A DNA stretch of 12,238 nucleotides, from contig CAMLJY010000122.1 of NCBI GenBank assembly GCA_946480465.1, positions 1-12,238 of the forward strand, in the 5' to 3' direction. A program made the position numbers and the translations under genes. Shown piece by piece: positions 1 through 8,295 of this stretch. The notes beneath the pieces are model-generated. The model had not been told where the DNA came from. It did no database searches and worked only from the letters and a program-made list of their open reading frames with translations. Source of the DNA: an uncultured Burkholderiales bacterium (lineage in GTDB: Bacteria; Pseudomonadota; Gammaproteobacteria; Burkholderiales; Burkholderiaceae). Within the stretch, counting starts at the first letter, position 1; each line of letters opens with the position of its first letter.

Positions 1-1087
1 CCTGCTGGCCGCCATCGGCAGCGACGTGGCGCTGATGCACCTGAACGGCATCGCCGGTAAGGTGAAGTTCAAGGCCTTGCAGGAGCGGGCGAAGGAGAAG
101 ATCGCCGCGGTGGCCGAGGCGCGCGGCTTCACGCCCGCCGAGCTGGCCGACCGCCTGGTGCCTGACCTGGCGCTGGAGGACGACGGCACGCTGCGCCTGG
201 ACTTCGGCCCGCGCGCCTTCACCGTCGCCTTCGACGAGACGCTGAAACCCTTCGTGCGCGATGCGCAGGGCGCGCGCCTGAAGGACCTGCCCAAGCCGCT
301 GAAGTCCGACGACGCGGCGCTGGCCGCGGCCGCGACCGAGCGCTTCAAGCAGCTGAAGAAGGACGCCAAGGCCGTGGCCAGCCTGCAGGTGGTGCGGCTG
401 GAGATGGCGATGGTGGAACGCCGCCGCTGGTCGGCGGCGGACTTCCGGCTCTTCTTCGTCGAGCATCCGCTGATGCGCCACCTGGCCGCGCGCCTGGTGT
501 GGGGCGCGTACGGCACCGACGGTGCGCTGCGCACGGCCTTCCGCGTGGCCGAGGACGGCAGCCTGGCCGACGCCGACGACACGCTGTACGAGCTGCCGCC
601 TGAAGGACGCGTGGGCATCGCCCACGTGCTGGAGATGCCGCAGCCGCTGCAGGTCGCCTTCGGCCAGGTGTTCGCCGACTACGAGATCCTGCAGCCCTTC
701 CGCCAGCTCGGCCGCGAGACCTATGAACTGAGCGCCGAGGAGCGCCTGGCCGCGGCATTGAAGCGTTATGCCGACAAGCGCGTGTCCACCGGCAGCGTGC
801 TGGGCCTGGTCAACCGCGGCTGGGAACGCGGCGACGCGCAGGACGCCGGCTGGGTGGGCTGGTTCACCAAGCGCGTGGGCGACGGGCTGGAGGTGCAGAT
901 GGACCTGGACCCCGGCACCATCATCGGCGAACCCAGCTACGAGCCGGAGCAGCGCATTCCCGGCCTGACGCTGCGCAAGGCAGGAACCTGGGGCGGCGAG
1001 GCGGAAGTGCCCTTCGGGCAACTCGATCCGATTGCCGCCAGCGAACTGCTGCGGGACGTGGACCTGCTGGCGCCGTTGAAGGATTAG
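1..1087 (+). CDS. DUF4132 domain-containing protein, C-terminal part (5' truncated by window edge)
   Basis: The reading frame is open from the first bases of the window, and an upstream-continuing codon series (LLAAIGSDVALMH) aligns with the interior of the next gene. The first ATG at 26 is therefore not a start and the true start lies off the left edge. About 361 codons are visible. They correspond to residues 873-1231 of the downstream WGR-DUF4132 protein, and 93-379 is base-for-base identical to it. The remaining C-terminus is roughly 70% identical by eye. Shared landmarks include LGRETY, RYADK, RGWER and the closing LDPIAASELLRD, as expected of the DUF4132 region found at the C-terminus of E. 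coli YehI/MolR-type proteins. Whether it also has an N-terminal WGR domain cannot be seen. The molecular role is unknown. It ends in TAG, 32 bases before the next start, so co-transcription is likely. Confidence 0.88.
   Translation, partial: LLAAIGSDVALMHLNGIAGKVKFKALQERAKEKIAAVAEARGFTPAELADRLVPDLALEDDGTLRLDFGPRAFTVAFDETLKPFVRDAQGARLKDLPKPLKSDDAALAAAATERFKQLKKDAKAVASLQVVRLEMAMVERRRWSAADFRLFFVEHPLMRHLAARLVWGAYGTDGALRTAFRVAEDGSLADADDTLYELPPEGRVGIAHVLEMPQPLQVAFGQVFADYEILQPFRQLGRETYELSAEERLAAALKRYADKRVSTGSVLGLVNRGWERGDAQDAGWVGWFTKRVGDGLEVQMDLDPGTIIGEPSYEPEQRIPGLTLRKAGTWGGEAEVPFGQLDPIAASELLRDVDLLAPLKD
93..379 (+). repeat. 287-base exact direct repeat, copy 1 (inside first DUF4132 gene)
   Basis: Every base of 93-379 matches 3827-4113 at a constant offset of 3734. 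The match ends at mismatches A92/C3826 on the left and A380/G4114 on the right. Sequence outside the block keeps alignment but shows many silent and replacement differences. The block codes for the same protein segment in both genes (from KIAAVAEARGF to about KKDAKAVA). Perfect third-position identity points to recent homogenisation (gene conversion) rather than selection on the protein alone. Confidence 0.95.
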
Positions 1088-1103
1088 CGCCTGAGAAGGC
1101 GAT

Positions 1104-1110
1104 GGGGAGG
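1104..1110 (+). promoter_or_regulatory. Shine-Dalgarno sequence fixing the start of the WGR-DUF4132 gene
   Basis: GGGGAGG lies 9 bases before the ATG at 1120. The alternative in-frame ATG at 1102 overlaps this motif and has only a poorly spaced AGAAGG-like element before it. This decides for 1120, where the protein opens directly with the WGR domain. Confidence 0.75.
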
Positions 1111-1119
1111 ACATCGACC

Positions 1120-4100
1120 ATGCGACGTTTCGAACTGGTGGACGGTGCGTCCAGCAAGTTCTGGGAAATCACGCTCGATGGCGTGGACCTGGCGGTGCGT
1201 TTCGGCCGCATCGGCACGCAGGGACAGGCCAAGGCCAGGACCTTCGGCTCCGAGGCCGAAGCCCGCAAGGAGCACGACAAGCTGGTGAAGGAGAAGACCG
1301 GCAAGGGTTATGCGGAGGTGGGAGGCGAGTCCATCCCCTCGGAAGCTGTCCCGATGACGGTGGAGGTGGCGACGGAGGTGGTGACGGAGATGGCCGCGGG
1401 CGGTGCCGCTGCGTCCGTGCTCGATGAACCCTGCGGCGGATTCCAGTGGACCGATGAATGGCGCTCGGCCCTGCCGACGGTGCGCGGCATTCACGTTCCA
1501 GCCCTGCCGGACGTCCAGGCGATGGTGGAGGAACCGATCGAGCTTCCCACCGACTTCGGGGCCTATGCCGTCGAGATGAAGGAACTGAATGCGCACACCG
1601 GTGGTTCCTGGTCCTACTGGGGCGCCGTTCGCGGGAAGGAAATGATCAGCCGGCAAGCGCTGGTCGACGGCGACATGGCCTTCTGGACGGACCTGTGCGT
1701 TCAACTGGCCGTGGCGCGCATCGACGTGCCGGAGGGCCAGCATCGCGGCAGGACCGGCTACCCGTACCGTTACGGCCTGCAATGGGCCGCGGAAGTCGGC
1801 GTGCACCTGCGTGGCCTGCCATTCATGGCCGACCTGGTGCTGTCGCTCGCGCGCCAATGGCATGGCAGCACCTTCTTCGCCCGGCTCGCCGACTCGATGC
1901 TGCCGCCACTGCGCGCCGCCATCGCCCACGCCGACGACGAAGCGCACGACGCGCTGGTGGCTGCGCTGGAGCCGGCCGGCGCCACTCCGCTGGACCGCTT
2001 GCTGCGCGCCCACCTGTGCCCGCACCGGGAGGATTGGGCCCTCGCGAGCCTGGCCGACGGCTTCGAGGACAGCCGCTTCCTGCTGGCCGACTGCGTCTTC
2101 CCGCCCGAGGCGGCATTGCAGTACTTGGCGGGCCAGGCCGCGTACCTGAGCATCGTGCAGTCGGCGCTGTTGCTGCAGATCCACCTGCATGGTGAGCGAG
2201 CATTCCCGCTGCTGGCCGACATGCTGCGGCGGGCCTGGGACTTCCGCGAGAACCGCATCGCCCTGGCGGCGTTCGTGGTCCGCATGCAGGTGCCGCAGTT
2301 GCCGGCCCTGTTGGCGTCGCTGATGTCGCGCAAGGAGGTGCGGGCCGAGTTGGGGCGCCTGTCCGAGCGTTACCCGGCCGCCACGCTGAAGGCGGTGATC
2401 GAGCATGCGCACGCTGCCGGATCGCGCGACGCCGAGGGCTGGGCCGTTCGGCTCGCGCTGGGCCTGCCTTCGGCTCTGGCACAGGCTCTTGCTGCGCTGG
2501 CACCGGACTCGCGCCAGCGCTTCGAGATGCTGCTCGCCGTCATGCAAGTCAGCGAAGCGCCCGCAGAGGCCCTGCCCGCCGTGCTGCGCGATCCACCCTG
2601 GCTGCACAAGGCGCGCGCCAAGCCCTTGCCGACCGTCCAGCTGGCGCCGCCCGCGCAGCTTGGCCGCCTGACCTGGACCGAGGCGGTGCGAGCGCGCCAC
2701 GCGGACTGCGAGTTGGGCGACTGGCGGCCCGACGACGCGCAAGGCCTGTCGGACGAGGCCATTGCGCTGCGCGAGCTGGGCATCGGCCCGAGGGCGCAGG
2801 ACCGCCTGGCCGCGGGCCTCGCGCTGCAATCCGACGATCTGGAAGTGGACGCGTCTGTATCACGTTATGCCATGGTCGAGCATGTGCTCGTGCTGACCCC
2901 GGCCATGGGCCTGGCGGTGTGGAACGGCTACCCGGCGCAGCGCTGGTGCACCTACGGCGCTTCCGCGGCCGCGTGCGCGGTCCTGGCGCGATTCGGCGAT
3001 GCCGCGCTGCCGGGCTTTGCCCGGTTCCTGGCAGCGCACCCGGAGGCCAACCTCGGCTTGGCGAAGGTGGCCGACAGCCCGCTGATCGCCCCGCTGGTCC
3101 TGCAGGCCCTTCGCCAGCGCAAGAAGCTGCGCGCGCAGGCCGCGGCCTGGCTGCGCCGCTACCCCGCCACCGCGCTGGACGTCGCGCTGGCCCAGGCCTT
3201 CGGCACCGGCCCCAAGGTCGACCGGGACGATGCGCAATACGGACTGCGCTGGTTCGTGGCCAATGGTTTCGAAGCCGAGGCCCGTGCCGCCGCCGCGGCC
3301 CGCGGCGAGGCGATGGTGCAGGCGCTGCAGGCGCTGGTCGACGCCGACCCCCTGCTGGTGCTGCCTGCCCGCGTGCCCAGGCTGCCGTCCTTCTTCATCG
3401 CGCCCGCGTTGTCCCGGCCGATGCTGCGCGACGGACGCGGCGCGCTGGGCCCGTCGGCCATCGAGCACCTGGGCACCATGCTCGCCATCAGCGAGCTGGA
3501 CGCGCCTTATGCGGGCTTGGCGATCGTGCGCGATCTGTGCACGCCTGAATCCCTGGCCGCCTTCGCCTGGAGCCTCTACGAGGCCTGGTGGGCCGAAGGC
3601 GCGCCCAGCAAGGAAGGCTGGGCCTTCCGAGCGCTGGGCCTGCTGGGCAACGACGACACCGCGCGCCGGCTGACGCCCCTGATCCGCGCGTGGCCCAGCG
3701 AAGGCCAGCACCAGCGCGCGGTGACCGGGCTGGACCTGCTGGCCGCCATCGGCAGCGACGTCGCGCTGATGCACCTGCACGGCATCGCCACCAAGGCGAA
3801 GAACAAGCCGTTGCAGGCGCGGGCGCAGGAGAAGATCGCCGCGGTGGCCGAGGCGCGCGGCTTCACGCCCGCCGAGCTGGCCGACCGCCTGGTGCCTGAC
3901 CTGGCGCTGGAGGACGACGGCACGCTGCGCCTGGACTTCGGCCCGCGCGCCTTCACCGTCGCCTTCGACGAGACGCTGAAACCCTTCGTGCGCGATGCGC
4001 AGGGCGCGCGCCTGAAGGACCTGCCCAAGCCGCTGAAGTCCGACGACGCGGCGCTGGCCGCGGCCGCGACCGAGCGCTTCAAGCAGCTGAAGAAGGACGC

Positions 4101-4815
4101 CAAGGCCGTGGCCGGCCTGCAGGTGCTGCGGCTGGAGATGGCGATGGTCGAACGGCGCCGCTGGTCGGCGGCCGAGTTCGGCCTGTTCTTCATCGAGCAC
4201 CCGCTGATGCGCCACCTGGCGGCGCGGCTGGTGTGGGGCGTCTACGGCGAAGACGGGGCGCTGATCGCCGCCTTCCGCGTGGCCGAGGACTTCACGCTGG
4301 CCGATGCCGACGATGGGGGCTACCAGCTGCCCGCCAGCGCCAGCGTCGGCATCGCGCACGTGCTGGAGCTGTCCCCGGCGCTGCGCGCGGCTTTCGGCCA
4401 GCTGTTCGCGGACTACGAGGTCCTGCAGCCCTTCCGCCAGCTCGGCCGCGAGACCTACGTGCTGACCGAGGCCGAGCGCCAGGCCACGCAGATCACGCGT
4501 TATGCCGACAAGACCGTGGCCACCGGCAGCGTGCTGGGCCTGGCCAACCGCGGCTGGGAACGCGTGCGCGACGGTGGCTGGCTCGGCTGGTTCAGCCGGC
4601 CGGTGGGCGACGGGCTGGAGGCGCAGATCGAACTCGACCCCGGCACCCACATCGCCGACCTCGACGGTGAACCGGCGCAGCGCATCCCGAGCATCACGCT
4701 GCGCGAGGCCGGCACCTGGGATGCCGCGGGGCTGGTCCGCTTCGACCAGCTCGACCCCATCGCCGCCAGCGAGCTGCTGCGCGACGCCGACCTGCTGGCG
4801 CCGATCCAGGAATGA
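1120..4815 (+). CDS. WGR domain / DUF4132 domain protein (YehI/MolR-like)
   Basis: The 1231-residue product is close to the length I recall for E. coli YehI/MolR. Residues 1-75 form a WGR domain (opening MRRFELVDGASSKFWEI, with FGRIGTQGQ at the signature). The signature Trp is Phe here, a variation seen in this family. Residues 75-110 are a low-complexity Val/Glu/Ala linker. The large middle (about 110-870) is alpha-helical and Ala/Leu-rich, resembling HEAT-like repeats. About 985-1231 is the DUF4132 region, with LGRETY, RYADK, RGWER and LDPIAASELLRD. No signal peptide or membrane segment is seen, so it should be cytoplasmic. WGR domains are known from PARPs as DNA- or protein-contacting modules; the role here is inferred to be sensing or scaffolding. 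The old molybdate-regulator label of MolR should not be transferred. Start 1120 is chosen over 1102 for its ribosome site. The stop reaches the next gene. Confidence 0.9.
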   Translation: MRRFELVDGASSKFWEITLDGVDLAVRFGRIGTQGQAKARTFGSEAEARKEHDKLVKEKTGKGYAEVGGESIPSEAVPMTVEVATEVVTEMAAGGAAASVLDEPCGGFQWTDEWRSALPTVRGIHVPALPDVQAMVEEPIELPTDFGAYAVEMKELNAHTGGSWSYWGAVRGKEMISRQALVDGDMAFWTDLCVQLAVARIDVPEGQHRGRTGYPYRYGLQWAAEVGVHLRGLPFMADLVLSLARQWHGSTFFARLADSMLPPLRAAIAHADDEAHDALVAALEPAGATPLDRLLRAHLCPHREDWALASLADGFEDSRFLLADCVFPPEAALQYLAGQAAYLSIVQSALLLQIHLHGERAFPLLADMLRRAWDFRENRIALAAFVVRMQVPQLPALLASLMSRKEVRAELGRLSERYPAATLKAVIEHAHAAGSRDAEGWAVRLALGLPSALAQALAALAPDSRQRFEMLLAVMQVSEAPAEALPAVLRDPPWLHKARAKPLPTVQLAPPAQLGRLTWTEAVRARHADCELGDWRPDDAQGLSDEAIALRELGIGPRAQDRLAAGLALQSDDLEVDASVSRYAMVEHVLVLTPAMGLAVWNGYPAQRWCTYGASAAACAVLARFGDAALPGFARFLAAHPEANLGLAKVADSPLIAPLVLQALRQRKKLRAQAAAWLRRYPATALDVALAQAFGTGPKVDRDDAQYGLRWFVANGFEAEARAAAAARGEAMVQALQALVDADPLLVLPARVPRLPSFFIAPALSRPMLRDGRGALGPSAIEHLGTMLAISELDAPYAGLAIVRDLCTPESLAAFAWSLYEAWWAEGAPSKEGWAFRALGLLGNDDTARRLTPLIRAWPSEGQHQRAVTGLDLLAAIGSDVALMHLHGIATKAKNKPLQARAQEKIAAVAEARGFTPAELADRLVPDLALEDDGTLRLDFGPRAFTVAFDETLKPFVRDAQGARLKDLPKPLKSDDAALAAAATERFKQLKKDAKAVAGLQVLRLEMAMVERRRWSAAEFGLFFIEHPLMRHLAARLVWGVYGEDGALIAAFRVAEDFTLADADDGGYQLPASASVGIAHVLELSPALRAAFGQLFADYEVLQPFRQLGRETYVLTEAERQATQITRYADKTVATGSVLGLANRGWERVRDGGWLGWFSRPVGDGLEAQIELDPGTHIADLDGEPAQRIPSITLREAGTWDAAGLVRFDQLDPIAASELLRDADLLAPIQE
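3827..4113 (+). repeat. 287-base exact direct repeat, copy 2 (inside second DUF4132 gene)
   Basis: This is the partner of 93-379, in the same orientation and reading frame, 3734 bases apart. It lies within residues about 903-998 of the WGR-DUF4132 protein, just before the most variable part of the C-terminal domain. Recombination between the copies would delete or duplicate about 3.7 kb and leave one fused in-frame DUF4132 gene. Confidence 0.95.
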
Positions 4816-4820
4816 CCGCC

Positions 4821-5921
4821 ATGACCACCCCTGCTGCTTCCTCCCCCACCGCCCGCGCCCAGCGCCCGCCCGCCGAGCTGCTGTACGCCGACGAGCTGGC
4901 CCGCCTCGCACGGGAAGACCGCGGCCCGGTGCCGCCCGGCTGGCGCCTGTCGATGCGGGCGGTGGCCATCTTCATCGGCGGCGGCGAGGGCATCCGGCGC
5001 AAGCTCGTCTGCGCGCCCAGCCTGCTCGAGCGGGCGATGGTCACGCTGGCTTCCAACCGCGCGCTGCTGCTGGTGGGCGAGCCCGGCACCGCGAAAAGCC
5101 TGCTGTCCGAGCTGCTGGCCGCGGCCATCTGCGGCAGCAGCACGCTCACGATCCAGGGCAGCGCCGCGACCACCGAGGACCAGATCAAGTACGGCTGGAA
5201 CTACGCGCTGCTGCTGAACGACGGGCCCAGCCCGCGCGCCCTGGTGCCTTCGCCGCTGCTGCGGGCGATGCGCGAAGGCCGGCTGGTGCGCTTCGAGGAG
5301 ATCACCCGGTGCCCGCCCGAGGTGCAGGACGGCCTGCTGTCCATCCTCTCCGAGCGGCTGTTGATGGTGCCCGAGCTGCCGCAGGACAACGCGGTCTTCG
5401 CCGCGCCCGGCTTCAACCTGATCGCCACCGCCAACACGCGCGACCGCGGCGTCAACGAGATGTCGGCCGCGCTGAAGCGGCGCTTTGCCTTCGAGACCGT
5501 GTTCCCGATCGCCGACCACGACGAGGAGCTGGCGCTGGTGCAGGCCGAGGTGGCGCGCCTGCTGGCGCAGGACGGCGTGCCGGTGCGGCCCGCGCCGGAG
5601 GTGCTGGAGGTGCTGGTCACCGCCTTCCGCGAGCTGCGCAGCGGCCTGGACCGCGACGGCCAGGCCGGCGAGCGCTTGTCGACCGTGGTGAGCACGGCGG
5701 AGGCGGTCAGCGTCGCGCATGCCGTCACGCTGCGCGGCCACTACCTGCGCGGTGATGCGGGCCGGCCCGGCGACATCGTCGAGGCGCTGGCCGGCGCCGC
5801 CGCCAAGGACAACGCCGAGGACCTGAAGAAGATCCGCCGCTACATCGAGCAGCGGGCCGGCCGCCGCCAGGGCGAGCACTGGCGCGCCTTTCACGCGGCG
5901 CGGCACCTGCTGCCCGAATGA
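4821..5921 (+). CDS. MoxR-type AAA+ ATPase (YehL-like)
   Basis: A 366-residue AAA+ ATPase of the MoxR class. Walker A is GEPGTAKS at residues 86-93. The Walker B region is VRFEEI with acidic residues E159/E160. Sensor 1 is ATANTRD with N205. NEMSAALKRRF supplies R220/R221 as candidate arginine-finger or sensor residues. MoxR ATPases act as ring-shaped remodelling chaperones with VWA-domain partners (as in RavA-ViaA and CbbQ-CbbO), and a VWA gene follows two genes downstream. No export signal is seen, so it is cytoplasmic. Two starts are possible. ATG 4812 overlaps the previous stop as ATGA. ATG 4821 lies 9 bases after AGGA (4808-4811) and is preferred; the difference is three residues. Either way translation is probably coupled to the DUF4132 gene. 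Family assignment is firm; the substrate is unknown. Confidence 0.93.
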   Translation: MTTPAASSPTARAQRPPAELLYADELARLAREDRGPVPPGWRLSMRAVAIFIGGGEGIRRKLVCAPSLLERAMVTLASNRALLLVGEPGTAKSLLSELLAAAICGSSTLTIQGSAATTEDQIKYGWNYALLLNDGPSPRALVPSPLLRAMREGRLVRFEEITRCPPEVQDGLLSILSERLLMVPELPQDNAVFAAPGFNLIATANTRDRGVNEMSAALKRRFAFETVFPIADHDEELALVQAEVARLLAQDGVPVRPAPEVLEVLVTAFRELRSGLDRDGQAGERLSTVVSTAEAVSVAHAVTLRGHYLRGDAGRPGDIVEALAGAAAKDNAEDLKKIRRYIEQRAGRRQGEHWRAFHAARHLLPE

Positions 5922-5946
5922 CGCGGCCATCGCGTCGGTTGCAGTG

Positions 5947-8295
5947 ATGGCTGAAGTACGCGTCATCGGCGTGCGCCACCACAGCCCGGCCTGTGCGCGC
6001 CTGGTGCGGCGCACGATCGCCGCGCTGCGTCCCCAGGCGGTGCTGATCGAAGGGCCCAGCGACTTCAACCCGCGTCTGGCCGAGCTGCTGCTCGACCACC
6101 GGCTGCCGCTGGCGCTGTACAGCTTCGCCCACGACGAGCACGGCGCGCCGGCGCGCTGCTGGCTGCCGCTGCTCGACCACTCGCCCGAATGGGTGGCCTT
6201 GCGCGCGGGCCACGCGGCCGGCGCGCTGCTGCGCTTCATCGACCTGCCGCACTGGCGCTACCGCACGCTGCCGGACGACGAGCGGCGCACCCGCCTGCGG
6301 CCGCGCTCGCGCCATGCCGAGGTCAGCGCCGCGCTGTGCCGGCGCTTTGGCTGCGACAGCGACGAGGCGCTGTGGGACCACCTGTTCGAGTCCGTCGGCG
6401 ATGCGGATGCAGCGGCCGGCGACGACGAACTCGCGCGCCGGCTGGACCTCTACTTCGCCGAGCTGCGCGCCGACGATCCCGGCACGCCGCAGGACCAGGC
6501 CCGCGAGGCCCTGATGGCGCAGTGGATCGCCTGGGCCGCGGTGCGCCACGAGCGCGTGCTGGTCGTCTGCGGCGGCTGGCACAAGCCGGCGCTGGAACGC
6601 GCCTGGCCGCAGCTGCCGGGCGGCGACGAGCCCGCCGCGCCGCAGCCCGCCGACCCGGCGGCGGCCGGCTGCTACCTGGTGCCTTTCGCGTACCGCCAGG
6701 TGGATGCGCTGGGCGGTTATGCCGCCGGCATGGCCTCGCCGATGTACTACCAGTGGCTGTGGCAGCACGGCGCGGCCGCGGCCGCCCGGCGGGCCGTGGC
6801 GGCACTGGTGCGGCGCCTGCGGGCGCGGCAGGTGGCGTTGTCGACCGCCGACCTCATCGCCTTCGAGCAGGCGGCTTCGGGCCTGGCGCGGCTGCGTGGC
6901 CATGCGGTGCCGCTGCGCATCGACCTGCTGGACGCCTTGCAGTCGGCGCTGCTGAAAGACGCGCAGGAGCTGCCGCCGCCGTGGAGCAGCCCGCGCCTGC
7001 TGGGCCCCCAGCACCACCCGGTGCTGCGTGAAGCGCTGCTGGCACTGACGGGCGAAGGAAGCGGCCATCTGCACGGCGACACGCCGCTGCCGCAGTTGCT
7101 GCACGACGTGGCGGCGCGCTGCACCGCCTGCGGCATGCAGCCCGCGCCGCAGCCGCAGGACCTGGTGCTGGACCGCCGCCGTGCCGAAGACACCCCGCGC
7201 GCCCGGCTGCTGTGGCAGCTGAAGGTGCTGGGTGTGGGCGGCGCGCGCCTCGTCGACACGCGCGCGCCGCATGCGGCCCGCGGGCTGGCGCCGGAGCTGC
7301 GCTTCGAGGAGCACTGGCGGCTGCAGCAGGACGAGCGCTGGTTTCCCGACCTGATCGAGGCCGCGGTGCACGGTGCCACGCTGGAGGCCGCGGCGCGCCA
7401 GAGCCTGCTGCTCCAGCTGGACGAGGCGGGCGACGACCCCGCCGCGCTGACGCAAGGCCTGCTGCAGGCCATCCGCGCGGGCCTGGGCGATCTCGGCGAC
7501 GAGGCCGCCGCACGGCTCGAGCAAGGCCTGGCCCATTGCCACGACCACGGCGCGCTGGCGGCGGCCGCGCAATCGCTGGCGCAGCTGTGCCTGGCTGGCT
7601 TCTGGGGTGATGACCCGCGCGGGCTGCTCGAAGCCACGCTGGTGCGCATCGCCGAACGCCTGCTGTGGTTGCTGGAAGGCCGCGCCGGCCCCGGCAGCCC
7701 GCAGCAGCTGCAGGCGGACGTGCAGGCGGTGGCCGTGTTCGACCGGCTGCTGCCGCTGGCGCTGTCCGGCCTGGAGCCGCGTTTCGTGCTGGAGACGCTG
7801 GCGCGCCTGGCGCGCCTGGCGCGCAGCACGGCCATGCCGCCGGCGCTGCGCGGCGCGGCGCTGGGCGTGGCTTTCGTGCACGACGGGCTGGACGGCGGGC
7901 GTGCCGAGCTGCTCGCCATCACCCGCGCCATGCCGCCGCGCGATGCGCTGGGCGATTTCCTGTTCGGCCTGTTCAGCTGCGCCCGCGGCGTGGCCACCGC
8001 GTCCGATGCCGTCGTGAAGGCGGTGCAGGCCGCGCTGGCTGGCCTGGGTGACGAGGATTTCCTCGTCGCGCTGCCCTCGCTGCGCGGCGCCTTCGGCTGG
8101 TTCCCGCCGCGCGAGCGCGGGCAGCTGGCCGCGCTGATTGCGCGTCATCTCGGCCTGGACCGCGGACGCGAACGCCAGCTGCTGGCGCTGCATGGCGGGG
8201 TGGATGCACTGCTGGATGCGCGGCGCATCGAGGCGCAGGCGCTGGCCTGGGCGCACCACATCGGCCTGGACCGCGCGACGGAGACCAGCGCATGA
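5947..8295 (+). CDS. DUF5682 family protein (YehM-like), possible TIKI/EreA/ChaN-like enzyme
   Basis: A 782-residue protein that I recognise as the DUF5682 family, the usual neighbour of MoxR-VWA-SWIM genes and similar in size to E. coli YehM. The N-terminus (VIGVRHHSPACARL) has a GxxH motif, G8-H11. A beta-strand ending in IEGPSDF gives E35. A second GxxH, GGWH, occurs at 209-212 after a hydrophobic strand (RVLVVCGGWH). Two GxxH motifs plus a Glu are the hallmark of the TIKI/TraB/EreA/ChaN superfamily of putative metal-dependent hydrolases, so an enzymatic N-terminal domain is inferred, not proven. Residues about 250-782 are Ala/Leu/Arg-rich and look all-helical. No signal peptide is seen. 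The start is either GTG 5944 or ATG 5947. Neither has a clear ribosome site, and ATG is preferred. It begins 25 bases after the ATPase stop, and its own stop overlaps the VWA start. Confidence 0.88.
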   Translation: MAEVRVIGVRHHSPACARLVRRTIAALRPQAVLIEGPSDFNPRLAELLLDHRLPLALYSFAHDEHGAPARCWLPLLDHSPEWVALRAGHAAGALLRFIDLPHWRYRTLPDDERRTRLRPRSRHAEVSAALCRRFGCDSDEALWDHLFESVGDADAAAGDDELARRLDLYFAELRADDPGTPQDQAREALMAQWIAWAAVRHERVLVVCGGWHKPALERAWPQLPGGDEPAAPQPADPAAAGCYLVPFAYRQVDALGGYAAGMASPMYYQWLWQHGAAAAARRAVAALVRRLRARQVALSTADLIAFEQAASGLARLRGHAVPLRIDLLDALQSALLKDAQELPPPWSSPRLLGPQHHPVLREALLALTGEGSGHLHGDTPLPQLLHDVAARCTACGMQPAPQPQDLVLDRRRAEDTPRARLLWQLKVLGVGGARLVDTRAPHAARGLAPELRFEEHWRLQQDERWFPDLIEAAVHGATLEAAARQSLLLQLDEAGDDPAALTQGLLQAIRAGLGDLGDEAAARLEQGLAHCHDHGALAAAAQSLAQLCLAGFWGDDPRGLLEATLVRIAERLLWLLEGRAGPGSPQQLQADVQAVAVFDRLLPLALSGLEPRFVLETLARLARLARSTAMPPALRGAALGVAFVHDGLDGGRAELLAITRAMPPRDALGDFLFGLFSCARGVATASDAVVKAVQAALAGLGDEDFLVALPSLRGAFGWFPPRERGQLAALIARHLGLDRGRERQLLALHGGVDALLDARRIEAQALAWAHHIGLDRATETSA
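7798..7824 (+). repeat. Three tandem 9-base units (CTGGCGCGC) in coding sequence
   Basis: Three perfect copies of CTGGCGCGC encode LAR-LAR-LAR in a helical part of the DUF5682 protein. The unit length keeps the reading frame, so copy-number slippage would add or remove three residues without breaking the gene. It is probably a by-product of an arginine/alanine-rich helix in GC-rich DNA. Confidence 0.8.
8280..8283 (+). promoter_or_regulatory. Ribosome binding site of the VWA gene, inside the DUF5682 gene
   Basis: GGAG lies 8 bases before ATG 8292, within the last codons of the DUF5682 gene. Together with the ATGA start/stop overlap (8292-8295), it supports this start and translational coupling. 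Confidence 0.65.

Noticed and set aside
26..1087. ATG at 26 as the start of a stand-alone 353-residue DUF4132 protein
   Set aside because: The codons before it (LLAAIGSDVA) continue to match the interior of the downstream paralogue and no stop or ribosome site precedes it, so the gene is simply cut by the window edge.
93..4113. Direct repeats as ends of a transposon or integrated element
   Set aside because: The repeats are in-frame parts of two paralogous genes. There are no terminal inverted repeats, transposase, integrase or target-site duplications, so paralogy with gene conversion explains them.
1084..8259. Very long open frames on the - strand (1084-2829, 2860-4911, 4500-6239, 5725-8259)
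   Set aside because: They lie opposite well-identified genes. Their translations are Gln/Arg/His/Gly-rich low-complexity sequence typical of antisense frames in GC-rich DNA, and I recognise no domains in them.
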